DNA from: JAKOVR01 sp031415655 | GTDB taxonomy: Bacteria > Actinomycetota > Acidimicrobiia > Acidimicrobiales > Acidimicrobilacustridaceae | Direction: 5' to 3' | DNA length: 64,000 nucleotides | Assembly: GCA_031415655.1 (NCBI GenBank) | Contig: JANOSD010000149.1 | Location: 1-64,000 of the forward strand | Shown here: positions 8,566 to 17,598 of the stretch, piece by piece | Layout of the letters: each line of letters begins with the position of its first letter | Numbering within the stretch: the first letter of the stretch is position 1 | Position numbers and translations under genes: made by a program | Notes under the pieces: model-generated | Told to the model about the DNA's origin: nothing | Databases searched by the model: none | What the model saw: the letters and a program-made list of their open reading frames with translations, nothing else

Positions 8566-9712
8566 GCGACCGGCTCGCCACCAGAGCATCCGACGAAAGC
8601 CCCACATAGGCCAGCAGTTCGCTGAGAACTTGCACCCGTTCGCGACCGACGGGACCGATGTGGAGCAACTCCTGGGAAAACCGTTGTGTAAGCCCCGCCC
8701 GGGCCACGAGGATCGCCGCCAACAACTGGCCCTCCGACGGCGGTTCGTGAAGATACGCCCACGTGAGCAACGCTAAACCCTCGTCGACACGGCCCCCGTA
8801 CACCGCCAGTCCTCCGTACAGCATCTGACTAGATGCAGGCGGGTTCATCGCCGCCATCGCCTGCTGGGCTCCGATGGCGTTGCCGAGCAGCAGGCGAGTC
8901 CATGCCAGCAATTCCACGGAAGCACGCTCGATCTCCGGTGAACTCGGCGCCGACAACCGCTGAAGCAGCATGGCTTCGGCCGCCACCGGCTGACCGGCGA
9001 CCAACGCGCGATAGGCGTCGTCGGGGCCAGGACCGGCGCGCACAGATCCAGCATGGCGACGAGCGCTCACGAGGGGCCCAACGTTCATCGCCAGCACGAT
9101 GCCGCCCAGGAACAGCAGAATCATCGACGACCGAACGACGCCGCCGAACAGCAACACTCCGCCGATCGCCAGCGAGAGGCCCAAGGCGATCTGCTGGCCC
9201 CGCCGGCCGAACACCATTTCGAGCAACGATGCGACGACCTGCCCGCCATCGAGGGGCAGGACCGGCAAGAGGTTCAGCAACGCCCAGTACAGGTTGGCGA
9301 AAATCACCTGTTCCAAAACGACACGGGTGAGTTGGTCGGGCCGACTGAGTGATTGTTGGTAGAGGAGGGCCGGCACCCCGATTAACACGAGCGTGGACAA
9401 TGGCCCCGCCAAACTCACCGCAATGTGACGAGCAGGGGTTAGCCGGGCCGAGCCAACCAAGGGAGTTTCGGCCGAGGTGAGCCCACCGAGCCCGACCAAG
9501 GCGATTTTGGGCTCGAACCCGAAGGACCGAAACGCCAACGCGTGACCAAACTCATGGAGCAACACCGAACTGATACCGATCACCATCCACGAGGCCAGAT
9601 ACTCGAGGCCGAAGGAAGACCAGGTAAGGCCGAGTAAGAGCATTACGCCAAGGAAAAGTGGATCGACTCGCACGGGGATGCCGAGAAGACTGAAACTCGA
9701 CGCTCGACGCAT
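8552..9712 (-). CDS. M50 (site-2 protease type) zinc metalloprotease
   Basis: Intramembrane metalloprotease of 386 residues. The zinc motif HEFGH is at 53-57 inside a transmembrane helix and the third ligand motif LPLDGGQ lies at about 153-158. About six hydrophobic segments occupy the first 220 residues, giving the Rip3/SpoIVFB-like core without a PDZ or CBS domain. The remaining 165 residues are alanine-rich helices resembling TPR-like repeats, a possible substrate- or partner-binding part. Substrate unknown. Single gene on this strand, convergent with the acyl-CoA synthetase. Confidence 0.85.
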   Translation of the reverse strand: MRRASSFSLLGIPVRVDPLFLGVMLLLGLTWSSFGLEYLASWMVIGISSVLLHEFGHALAFRSFGFEPKIALVGLGGLTSAETPLVGSARLTPARHIAVSLAGPLSTLVLIGVPALLYQQSLSRPDQLTRVVLEQVIFANLYWALLNLLPVLPLDGGQVVASLLEMVFGRRGQQIALGLSLAIGGVLLFGGVVRSSMILLFLGGIVLAMNVGPLVSARRHAGSVRAGPGPDDAYRALVAGQPVAAEAMLLQRLSAPSSPEIERASVELLAWTRLLLGNAIGAQQAMAAMNPPASSQMLYGGLAVYGGRVDEGLALLTWAYLHEPPSEGQLLAAILVARAGLTQRFSQELLHIGPVGRERVQVLSELLAYVGLSSDALVASRSLTAA

Positions 9713-9831
9713 GACGACCAGGTTATTGCCTCTCCTCGGCCGATCCGCCTCGCCCGCGGTTCACGGACGACATTTCGTCCTGATCGGTGTCCCGACCGAC
9801 GCTTTGAAACCTCCCTGCTGGCCCTCAGGAA

Positions 9832-10905
9832 TCAGAAGAGTTCGATATCGCCGAGGCGAAGCGACCATGTGGGCAACGCCGGAATGGTGGGACGGTTCAC
9901 CGAACGCCAGGTGAACACCGGCCCTTGACCCGGGACGCGAACGGCCCCTCCTGGCCCGATCAGCCCCGACAGAACGCCCCTCGAGCGGCCCCACTTTGCC
10001 CCCACCAAGCCCGGCACGACGCTGATTGCATAGTGCGCACCCGTCTCCCGCAACACCGATCTCACGAGTTCACTCGCGACCCGGACGTCACCCTCGTGGT
10101 GCACGACATCACAGATCGTGGCTTCGCACGCCCGACCACGAGTTCGAAGCCGGAAGACCACGAATCCGTCGTCGAGTCGGCGACCGCGACGCAGCACGCG
10201 GTAGCTCAACGGGCCATCGGCGTAACGCCACTCGAAAAACTCCGGGGTTCGGTGCGTTTGCAGATTCGGCCCAGCGTTTGGCGTAACCGCAGGTGATGGG
10301 GCGAGCAGACGCTGGAGCGACACACCATCGGACGTCACCAGGTTTGGGCCGAACACCGCTCGGGCGTCGTCACCCACGTCGCACGGAACGGACCATTTTC
10401 CGGCCGGGACGCGAGCTGTGGCCATACGCATGACACCAACGGGAGTGCGCACCGACACGCCTACCGGCACTCGACCGAGCACTTCCCAGCCCATCTTCAG
10501 GTAGCCCGGACGGCTTTGCTCGTTCGGAGTATTGAAGACGAACGCCAGGCCTTCGGCCTGCAGCGCATCGAGGGCTCGAAGGGTGAGGTTCCGGAAGATT
10601 CCCCGTCCTTGGAAATCTGGGTGTGTTGCCGTGTCGACCGCTCGTACCGCCCGTACCACGTTGCTGGATGCACCGAGGAACTCCCACCGAAGAAAGACGC
10701 GAACCCCAACAATCTGGCCATCGATCTCGGCGACCCAGAACGGTGACGGGCCGAACGGGCTGCGGTCGTGTTTCCACGCAAACAGTGCTTCGTTGGGATC
10801 TTCCGGTCGCCATCCCAGCGCTGACGCACACAGGGCGACGGCCGCAGATCGGTCGGTTGGTAGCCCCGTTCGATACACCACGGGGAGTTCGCTCCGTCCC
10901 GACAT
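9832..10905 (-). CDS. GNAT-family N-acetyltransferase
   Basis: 357-residue protein with a GNAT acetyl-CoA binding region: VRAVDTATHPDFQGRGIFRNLTLRAL (in two adjacent parts, about 88-113), and FNTPNEQSRPGYLKMGWE after it. The N-terminal strand WVAEIDGQIVGVRVFLRW fits the same fold. The C-terminal half has a second weaker GNAT-like or lipid/sugar-binding half, ending TWSLRLGDIELF. It is divergent from the polysaccharide operon, so modification of an exopolysaccharide or its precursor is a contextual guess. The acceptor substrate cannot be assigned. Confidence 0.75.
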   Translation of the reverse strand: MSGRSELPVVYRTGLPTDRSAAVALCASALGWRPEDPNEALFAWKHDRSPFGPSPFWVAEIDGQIVGVRVFLRWEFLGASSNVVRAVRAVDTATHPDFQGRGIFRNLTLRALDALQAEGLAFVFNTPNEQSRPGYLKMGWEVLGRVPVGVSVRTPVGVMRMATARVPAGKWSVPCDVGDDARAVFGPNLVTSDGVSLQRLLAPSPAVTPNAGPNLQTHRTPEFFEWRYADGPLSYRVLRRGRRLDDGFVVFRLRTRGRACEATICDVVHHEGDVRVASELVRSVLRETGAHYAISVVPGLVGAKWGRSRGVLSGLIGPGGAVRVPGQGPVFTWRSVNRPTIPALPTWSLRLGDIELF

Positions 10906-11041
10906 CGCGGCGACGCTACTTCCTATCGGGGCCGCTACCGGTTTCTCCTCCCCTCATTGTGTACCCTTAGCGCAGACGGCGGCGTCTTTCTGATACCGAG
11001 GCCGACCACCGATCGCTGGCCAACGCGGAGAACGTTTACCT

Positions 11042-13111
11042 GTGGAGATCGTCAACTACCTACGAGTGCTGCGACGACGTTGGCAGCTCGTCGCGTCCGT
11101 CGCCATCCTCGGGCTGATCCTCGGCGTGAGCACCACTCTTCTCGCCACCCAAGAAAAGTCCGCCACGCTCTATAAAGCGACCCACACGCTGATCAGCACG
11201 GACACCGCGGCCAACCTCCAACAACTTCGTTCGCTCACGATCCAGGGTGAGGTACCGAAACGGGTGGCCGAAAAGGTGGGTGGACAGTCATTGCAGCTCG
11301 CCTCCCAGATCATCGCCGAGGCCAAGCCCGAAATCGGCATGCTCCAGATCACTGCCGTTGCGTCCGATCCCGCCCGCGCCGTGCAACTTGCCGACGCCTT
11401 CGCCGTCGAACTCATGGCCTTCCAAATCGAGTTTAGCGACAAGCAAAAAGAGGGGCAGATTTCTTCGCTCAAGGAACAACAAGCCCAGCAGCAGCTGAAC
11501 TACAAGGAGTCCCTTGAAAAGGCCGACGCTGATCCCGCCAACAGGGATTTCTTCCGTTCCCAGAAGGACCGGGCGATCGCCAAGTTCAATGAGCTTCAGT
11601 TAGAGGTCGAAAAGCTGCAGAAGGCCCCGCCAAAGGGCGCGCTCGCCACGTCATCGGCGGCAGAGGCAATCCCAATCAGTGGTGCCCAATTCCTCAAGTT
11701 GTTCGAAACGCCAACTGGCAACGGCAAGACGCCGAGCACGTCGGCCGCGGCTCCCACCGTCGTGATTGATGAGCCCACTCCGATGGGGCCGGGCCCTCGT
11801 GGGGGGCTCGGGTTGGCCTTCGGGTTGTTCCTTGGCGCCGCGCTGGCGCTCGTGATCGAACGGCTCGACCCTCGGATTCGCACCAAAGAGGATGCCGAAG
11901 AAGTATTCGGCTTCCCGGTCGTCACCGAAACCCCGCCGCTCACCCGACGACAACAAAAACAGACACTCGTCCTCTCCTGGGAACAGCCCCGATCCCGCGC
12001 TGCCGAGGCATATCGAGTGCTTCGGTCGGCCGTGCTCTTCGCGGCGGAGGCCGACGGCGCGCCGCTCGTCGCGTCGCTTGCCCCGACCCCCGCCGGAGCA
12101 GATACCGGGCCGAAACGCAAACGTAAGGCACGGGTGCTCATGGTGAGTTCGGCGAGCCCCTCCGAGGGCAAGACCACCACCACGGCAAACCTCGCAGCAG
12201 TACTCGGCGAGGCCGGATTCAAAGTTCTGGTCATCAACTGCGACTTTCGACGACCAAAGGTGCACGCCTTCCTTGGCGTCGATACCAAGCCTATGGAAAT
12301 CGTGCAAACCGAAATCGACGGTGTGCAATTGCTGAATCGAGTGGCATCGAGCGCATCCTTGGTGAATCCCGCCGAGGTGGCGAGCATTCAGCGCAAACTC
12401 GTACGCGACCACCTCTACGAATACGACATCATCGTGTTGGATACCGCGCCGCTTCTCACCACGAACGACGCCGCAGAACTTCTGCCGGTAGCTGATCAGG
12501 TCATCCTCGTTGCCCGTGCCGGCAAGACCACCAAGGAGGCCGCGGATCGCACCGCCGAGCTTCTTGATCGCCGACAAGCGCCGGTCACCGGGGTATGCCT
12601 CATCGGGGCCACCGATGGCCCGGGCGGCCGCTACTACTACTACGGGGCAGGCCGGAGCTACTACCTCGACGAGGACGTGCGCCGTCCCGACCGCGAGATC
12701 GATCACGACGTCCAACTCGTCTCCGACCAGTCCACAACCGACCAGTCCACAACCGACCAGTCGACCTCCAACGAGTCCGTTGCCAGCCGGTCGGCGTCTC
12801 GTGAAGCGCCGGGCCAACGTCAATCGGTTGGTGTCACGAACGGGACCAACGGCAACGGCACCAACGGGAACGGCACCACCACGAACGGCACGAACGGGAA
12901 CGGCACCAACGGTAACGGCGCCACCACCAACGGCAACCACAACGGCGCCACCAATGAGGCGAATGCCGACGAACCATCCTTGGACTCGGGGACGCGAGCG
13001 ATGGCGTCCACGGGAGAACGCACACACTCGGAGCCGGAAGAACACCCCGAAAAGGACCCCTCGTCGAGCCCCTTGGCTGCGCTTCAGAGGCGCCGGTTAC
13101 GTAAAGGCTGA
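11042..13111 (+). CDS. Wzz-type chain-length determinant fused to bacterial tyrosine kinase
   Basis: Regulates polymer length and export of an exopolysaccharide (Wzc / CapAB-like). Domains: N-terminal Wzz region with a transmembrane helix at about 18-36, a periplasmic coiled coil (about 130-190), a second membrane helix near 250-272, then a cytoplasmic BY-kinase with Walker A (SEGKTTTTAN, about 372-381), Walker A' (NCDFRRP, about 399-405) and Walker B (VLDTAPL, about 465-471). A tyrosine cluster GGRYYYYGAGRSYYLDED (about 529-546) is the expected autophosphorylation site. The tail is unusual: STTDQ repeats and a long run of NGNGT-type repeats (12839-12960), then a charged end. GTG start with GGAG about 10 bp upstream. 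First gene of the block. Confidence 0.88.
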   Translation: MEIVNYLRVLRRRWQLVASVAILGLILGVSTTLLATQEKSATLYKATHTLISTDTAANLQQLRSLTIQGEVPKRVAEKVGGQSLQLASQIIAEAKPEIGMLQITAVASDPARAVQLADAFAVELMAFQIEFSDKQKEGQISSLKEQQAQQQLNYKESLEKADADPANRDFFRSQKDRAIAKFNELQLEVEKLQKAPPKGALATSSAAEAIPISGAQFLKLFETPTGNGKTPSTSAAAPTVVIDEPTPMGPGPRGGLGLAFGLFLGAALALVIERLDPRIRTKEDAEEVFGFPVVTETPPLTRRQQKQTLVLSWEQPRSRAAEAYRVLRSAVLFAAEADGAPLVASLAPTPAGADTGPKRKRKARVLMVSSASPSEGKTTTTANLAAVLGEAGFKVLVINCDFRRPKVHAFLGVDTKPMEIVQTEIDGVQLLNRVASSASLVNPAEVASIQRKLVRDHLYEYDIIVLDTAPLLTTNDAAELLPVADQVILVARAGKTTKEAADRTAELLDRRQAPVTGVCLIGATDGPGGRYYYYGAGRSYYLDEDVRRPDREIDHDVQLVSDQSTTDQSTTDQSTSNESVASRSASREAPGQRQSVGVTNGTNGNGTNGNGTTTNGTNGNGTNGNGATTNGNHNGATNEANADEPSLDSGTRAMASTGERTHSEPEEHPEKDPSSSPLAALQRRRLRKG

Positions 13112-13119
13112 GCGTCGAA

Positions 13120-14556
13120 ATGCGAGCCGACCTCGAGTCGAGCCTTGCGACGCCAGAACTCGTGTTCTTGAGCGGCGCAGCCCGTCGCCCTCGGACACCC
13201 CGTCCACAAGCGTCCCTCTGGGGATTCGTCAGCGCGCTCGTCGTGTTGTTCGTCCTTGGCTACGCCGTCTTCCTCTGCGCCACGGAACCCGGCAAGTTCC
13301 TGCACGGCACGATCTTCGCCGCGTTGCTCACTGCCGGGTTGATGTTCCCGATTCGGCAGATCGCTCGGAGCGAATCGACCTTCGACTTCGGGAGCATCGC
13401 CCTAATCGGCCTCGCTATGCGCTTCGTCGGCGCAGTCCAACGTTTCAGCGACGCATCGGACGGTGCGGTCTATTTTCAAGTGGGCCGCAACCTGGCGGTG
13501 TCATTCCGAGCGTTGCAGTTCCAGGTCGATACCGGCCGCCCTATTCCCGGCACCGGCACCCTTCGATATGCGTCGGGCCTGGCGCAGGTGCTTACCTCAG
13601 ACAACATGTTTGCTTCGTACATCATTTGGATCGGATTGTCGTTCGGGGGTTGCCTGCTGATGTACCGAGCGTTTGCCCAGGGAATTGTCGGCGGCGACCG
13701 CCATCGGTACGCAGCACTGCTCTTCTGCTGGCCATCGCTCGCCTTCTGGCCATCGAGTCTCGGCAAAGAGGGCTTCATGCTCCTTGGAATCGGGGTGGCC
13801 ACATTCGGGGCGAGTTGTGTGTTCACGGGGCGAGGCGGGCGAGGGCTTGCCCTGCTCGTCGTCGGCATCACGCTCACCACGCTGGTCCGACCCCACGTCA
13901 GTATCATCATCGTGGCCAGCTTGGTGGTCGCCGTCCTGGCCGGACGGGCCAAGGAGGGGCGTTCCCGCCTTCGCGCCGGTGCCCGCGTCACCATGATGGT
14001 CTTTCTGCTCTTTGCCGGTGCGCTCCTCGCCGGTCGGGCGGCCACGTTCTTTAACGTCGACCGGCTCGGCACGAACAACGTGGCGTCGGTGCTCGAAGAC
14101 ACCGAGGATCAAACCACCCAGGGTGGCGCCGGTTTCAGTGCGGCCACCGTTCGCTCGCCGCTCGACTACCCGCGTGCCGTGGTCACGGTGCTCTTCCGAC
14201 CGTTCGTGACCGAAGCCCGTGGGCTCAACGATCGGCTGGCCGCCCTGGAAGGCACCGTGCTGATGGTGCTGATGGTGCTGTCGTACCGCCGCTTGGCCGC
14301 GCTTCCCACCAAACAGGGACGACAGCCGCTCGTGCTCTACGCGTTGAGCTACGTGCTCGCCTTCGTCTTTGCCTTCTCCTCGATCGGCAACTTCGGCATC
14401 CTTGCCCGTCAGCGGGTCCAGGTACTTCCGCTCTTTATGATGCTTCTCTGCCTTCCCGCCGTCGGCCAGGCCGTCTCGAAACACCACAAGGCACCACGTT
14501 TCTCCGCCGAACGTCGACGCGCAACACCACACCACAGCCCGGTTGCCGCCGAATGA
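13120..14556 (+). CDS. Polytopic membrane protein, probable polysaccharide polymerase
   Basis: 478 residues with roughly ten hydrophobic segments, a large soluble loop after about residue 300 (FNVDRLGTNNVASVLEDTEDQTTQ) and a further loop near residues 110-160 (FQVDTGRPIPGTGTLRY). This layout, and the position directly after a chain-length regulator (8 bp gap), suggest a Wzy-type polymerase or another exopolysaccharide assembly protein. Sequence motifs alone do not prove this. The last codons overlap the next gene (ATGA), so the three genes are probably co-transcribed. Confidence 0.6.
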   Translation: MRADLESSLATPELVFLSGAARRPRTPRPQASLWGFVSALVVLFVLGYAVFLCATEPGKFLHGTIFAALLTAGLMFPIRQIARSESTFDFGSIALIGLAMRFVGAVQRFSDASDGAVYFQVGRNLAVSFRALQFQVDTGRPIPGTGTLRYASGLAQVLTSDNMFASYIIWIGLSFGGCLLMYRAFAQGIVGGDRHRYAALLFCWPSLAFWPSSLGKEGFMLLGIGVATFGASCVFTGRGGRGLALLVVGITLTTLVRPHVSIIIVASLVVAVLAGRAKEGRSRLRAGARVTMMVFLLFAGALLAGRAATFFNVDRLGTNNVASVLEDTEDQTTQGGAGFSAATVRSPLDYPRAVVTVLFRPFVTEARGLNDRLAALEGTVLMVLMVLSYRRLAALPTKQGRQPLVLYALSYVLAFVFAFSSIGNFGILARQRVQVLPLFMMLLCLPAVGQAVSKHHKAPRFSAERRRATPHHSPVAAE

Positions 14557-15830
14557 CCCCGACCACGGCCGTGATTTGGGAGGCGGTTACCTCGGTTGAA
14601 CGAGCTGAACTCGACGGGCAGATCGTGCTCTACGACCCCGCCCGCCACCAGGCCCACCTCCTCAACCCAACGGCGAGCGCCATCCTCGCCTCGATCGATG
14701 GCCGAGCCGACACCACCGATATCGCCCACACACTGGCCGACCTCTTCGACGTGCCCGCCACACGCATCAACGGCGACGTCCTCCAAACGATTGAGAGTCT
14801 CGCTGATCGGCACCTCATTCGACCCGCCGGTACGAACGATTCTTCTGCCGTCGAGCCCCTGCCCGACGCGGCGATGGTCATGGCGGCAACCCACGGGGTG
14901 GCACCGGTTCTCCGCACTGACTCCGACGTACCGCCGGGCGAATGGCGCTTTGCCTCACCTTGTTTCGCGGCACTCGACCTCCGTTTCGCCATCCTCACGA
15001 ATGACGAGGAACTCGGTCGCTATCTCACCGATTTACTCGCCGATTTGGTCGTGAGCGAGCCACCCCAACTCTGGTACGCCGTATCTCCCCAGCGAGCGAC
15101 CGATCCGCCAGAGTCGGCGCTCGTCAACGACCTGTACGACCTTCGCCTTGGATCTTCACCACCTTCGATCAGCTCCCGATCACTTTCGGCCGTCATCGGT
15201 CGACTCCTGTGGGACTACAACCATCGGGCGATAACGACCGCCAAGGCGCCGCTGCTGCTCCACGCGTCCGCGGCGCGTACGCCAACCGGTGCCGTGATCT
15301 GTCCGGCTCCGGCCGATTCGGGAAAGTCCACGCTCATCACGGCGCTCGTCCTGCACGGGTTCGACTACTTGACCGACGAGTGCGCGTCGATCGACCCATC
15401 CACATTGAGCGTTCGGTGTTATCCCAAGCCAATCGGCCTTGACCCTGGCTCGTGGCCATTGTTCCCCGACGTCGTTGTTCCTGACCAGCGCCAGCCCATC
15501 AAGGCGTGGCTTCGAGCGTCGACGATGCGCATGGGTTCCGAACTATTCGCGGAGCGGTCGGCGAGGATTGAGCCGGGAACCGGCGTACCGATTGCCGCCA
15601 TCGTGTTCAACCGCTACGTGACAAACGGTGGTTCCAACCTCGCCGAGCGACTCGCTCCGGCCGAGGTCGTGGTTCGCCTCGCCCGCAATACCTTTCGACT
15701 CGCCGAAAATCCCCGTGACGGACTTCGCTCGCTGGTGAAGATCGCGGGCGCAGTACCCGCCTATGAACTCGCTGTCGATGACCTCGGTGTCGCCTGTGCC
15801 GCTGTCGAGGCACTGCTGCTTTCCGATTAG
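14553..15830 (+). CDS. PqqD-like domain fused to HprK-related kinase
   Basis: 425-residue two-domain protein. Residues about 15-95 look like a PqqD / RRE-type winged-helix domain: YDPARHQAHLLNPTASAILASIDG then DTTDIAHTLADLFDVPATRINGDV, the usual pattern of a peptide-binding PqqD domain. The C-terminal part contains a P-loop CPAPADSGKSTLITAL (about 250-265) followed by LTDECASID, as in HprK/Ser-kinase-like proteins. PqqD and HprK-related proteins are known together in the HPr-rel-A type systems near exopolysaccharide genes and in some lasso-peptide loci. Here they are one chain. Substrate of the kinase is unknown; no precursor peptide is visible next to it. ATGA overlap with the gene before. 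Confidence 0.72.
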   Translation: MTPTTAVIWEAVTSVERAELDGQIVLYDPARHQAHLLNPTASAILASIDGRADTTDIAHTLADLFDVPATRINGDVLQTIESLADRHLIRPAGTNDSSAVEPLPDAAMVMAATHGVAPVLRTDSDVPPGEWRFASPCFAALDLRFAILTNDEELGRYLTDLLADLVVSEPPQLWYAVSPQRATDPPESALVNDLYDLRLGSSPPSISSRSLSAVIGRLLWDYNHRAITTAKAPLLLHASAARTPTGAVICPAPADSGKSTLITALVLHGFDYLTDECASIDPSTLSVRCYPKPIGLDPGSWPLFPDVVVPDQRQPIKAWLRASTMRMGSELFAERSARIEPGTGVPIAAIVFNRYVTNGGSNLAERLAPAEVVVRLARNTFRLAENPRDGLRSLVKIAGAVPAYELAVDDLGVACAAVEALLLSD

Positions 15831-15843
15831 TAGTGTCCGGCCT

Positions 15844-17493
15844 ATGGCCGATCGATTGCGTTCGTGGTGGGGTTGGGGTTGGGAAGACCAGGCGCTCGAT
15901 GGGCGTCAAACCGAAAAACTGGCCGAATCGTTGCGGCGCCGTTTCGGCGTCGATCTCGCCGTCCGGCCGCCGCCGGAACTCACATCCATCACCCTCCCCG
16001 AATCCCGTGTCCGCGTACCCGACACCTTCGCGTCGTGGTGCCACACCGATCGACGGGAACGGGCGGCGCATACGTTCGGCAAGGCCTACCGCGATGTCGT
16101 GCGGGCGAGCTATGGCCAGCTCGGCAGTCCACCTGACGTCGTGGCTCGGCCCACCACCGAAGCACAGATCGAGGAAGTGCTGGACTGGGCATCGACTGTC
16201 CGTGTCGCCGTGGTTCCCTATGGTGGGGGGTCGTCAGTCGTGGGTGGGGTGGAGCATCGGGGAGAAGGGGATGTCCGTGGCGTTCTCACCCTCGATCTCA
16301 CCGCTCTCGACCGAGTCCTCGAAGTTGACCGAACCAGCCGTGCCGCGCGCATTCAGGCCGGCGCCCTTGGTCCGGTTTTGGAAGATCAGCTCCGACCGCA
16401 CGATCTCACCCTCCGCCACTTCCCCCAGTCCTTCGAGTTCTCGACGCTCGGCGGATGGCTCGCCACACGGGCAGGTGGCCACTACGCATCGGTGTACACC
16501 CATATCGACGACATGGTGGAGAGCATGCGGGTGATCACACCAACGGGGGTCTCCGAGTCTCGGCGCCTTCCCGGCTCCGGCGCCGGGCCATCCCACGACC
16601 GACTGTTCCTCGGGTCCGAAGGCTCGCTTGGCGTCATCACCGAGGCTTGGATGCGCCTCCAGGATCGGCCCCGTTTCAAACGTTCGGTTGGTGTGCGGTT
16701 CGCCAACTACGCCGACGGGGTCGCCGCCGTCCGAGCACTGAGCCAATCAGGCCTCTTTCCCACGAACTGTCGGCTGCTCGATGCGACCGAAGCGGCAACA
16801 TCAGCTGGAGTCACCGACGGAAGCACCCTGCTCGTCGTGGGTTTCGAGTCGGCGCATCATCGTGTCGACGAGGCAATGGGCTTGGCCCTGACCTGCTGTG
16901 CCGATCATGGTGGCCTGGTCCCCGACGAGCCCGTTGCACCCGATCTTCCCGGTGCACCCGATCTTGCCGGTGAACCCGACACCGCCGTCCACGATCAGCG
17001 GGCCGGGGCTGTCGGCGCATGGAGGAATGCATTTCTGCGCGCGCCCTATACCCGTGATGCGTTGGTACGCATGAGCGTGATCGTGGAAACATTCGAGACG
17101 GCATGCACCTGGGACCGATTCGCCGAAACTCACGATGCCATCACCACCGCAGCATTGGACGCCGTCGAACGAGTGGCCGGCATCGGTTGGGTGACCTGCC
17201 GATTCACGCACATCTATCCCGATGGGCCGGCGCCGTATTTCAGCGTGTTTGCGCCTGGCCGCCCTGGCTCCGAGGTGGCCATGTGGGACGAGATCAAGGC
17301 CGCCGTTTCGGAAACAATCGGCAACGTGGGGGCCACGATCACCCACCATCATGCGGTTGGGAGAGATCACTCCCCCTGGTATCGAGCCCAACGCACGGAG
17401 CCGCTCGGACGCGTGCTCACCGCGGCGAAGGCCACGCTTGACCCCGAAGGAATCATGAATCCCGGGGTGATCGTCGACCCGCTCCAAACCTGA
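15844..17493 (+). CDS. FAD-linked oxidase, alkyldihydroxyacetonephosphate synthase-like
   Basis: 549-residue FAD_binding_4 family enzyme. The PP-loop motif VPYGGGSSVVGG is at about 123-134, followed by SFEFSTLGGWLATRAGGHYASVYTHIDD in two adjacent stretches and LFLGSEGSLGVITEAWMR. The C-terminal HHHAVGRDHSPWYRAQ and DPEGIMNPGVI are typical of alkyl-DHAP synthases, which make the ether bond of ether lipids; related actinobacterial enzymes also act on other 2-hydroxyacids. A short tandem repeat near 16930-16980 encodes an Asp-Pro rich loop (PDLPGAPDLAGEPD). ATG 15844 chosen because it lies 11 bp after the preceding stop; the open frame upstream overlaps the kinase gene. Confidence 0.8.
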   Translation: MADRLRSWWGWGWEDQALDGRQTEKLAESLRRRFGVDLAVRPPPELTSITLPESRVRVPDTFASWCHTDRRERAAHTFGKAYRDVVRASYGQLGSPPDVVARPTTEAQIEEVLDWASTVRVAVVPYGGGSSVVGGVEHRGEGDVRGVLTLDLTALDRVLEVDRTSRAARIQAGALGPVLEDQLRPHDLTLRHFPQSFEFSTLGGWLATRAGGHYASVYTHIDDMVESMRVITPTGVSESRRLPGSGAGPSHDRLFLGSEGSLGVITEAWMRLQDRPRFKRSVGVRFANYADGVAAVRALSQSGLFPTNCRLLDATEAATSAGVTDGSTLLVVGFESAHHRVDEAMGLALTCCADHGGLVPDEPVAPDLPGAPDLAGEPDTAVHDQRAGAVGAWRNAFLRAPYTRDALVRMSVIVETFETACTWDRFAETHDAITTAALDAVERVAGIGWVTCRFTHIYPDGPAPYFSVFAPGRPGSEVAMWDEIKAAVSETIGNVGATITHHHAVGRDHSPWYRAQRTEPLGRVLTAAKATLDPEGIMNPGVIVDPLQT

Positions 17494-17562
17494 GGTTTCG
17501 ACCGCAGCCCTTTCTCCCCGATCGAGCCCTCAAATCCCTTTCATGTTTTTTCACATCTTTTC

Positions 17563-17590
17563 TTGCCTTTCAAGCAATTTTCGGTAAGCT
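17563..17590 (+). promoter_or_regulatory. Candidate sigma-70 promoter for a leaderless gene
   Basis: An AT-rich stretch (17522-17600) unusual for this genome contains TTGCCT (17563-17568), a 16-base spacer and TAAGCT (17585-17590). A transcript would start near 17597, essentially at the GTG codon at 17599, so translation would be leaderless. Motif match only; not tested. Confidence 0.45.
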
Positions 17591-17598
17591 CTCTACAT

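Noticed and set aside
17563..17598. TTG at 17563 as start of the pseudokinase
   Set aside because: The TTG forms the -35-like hexamer of the likely promoter; the first residues it would add are not kinase-like.
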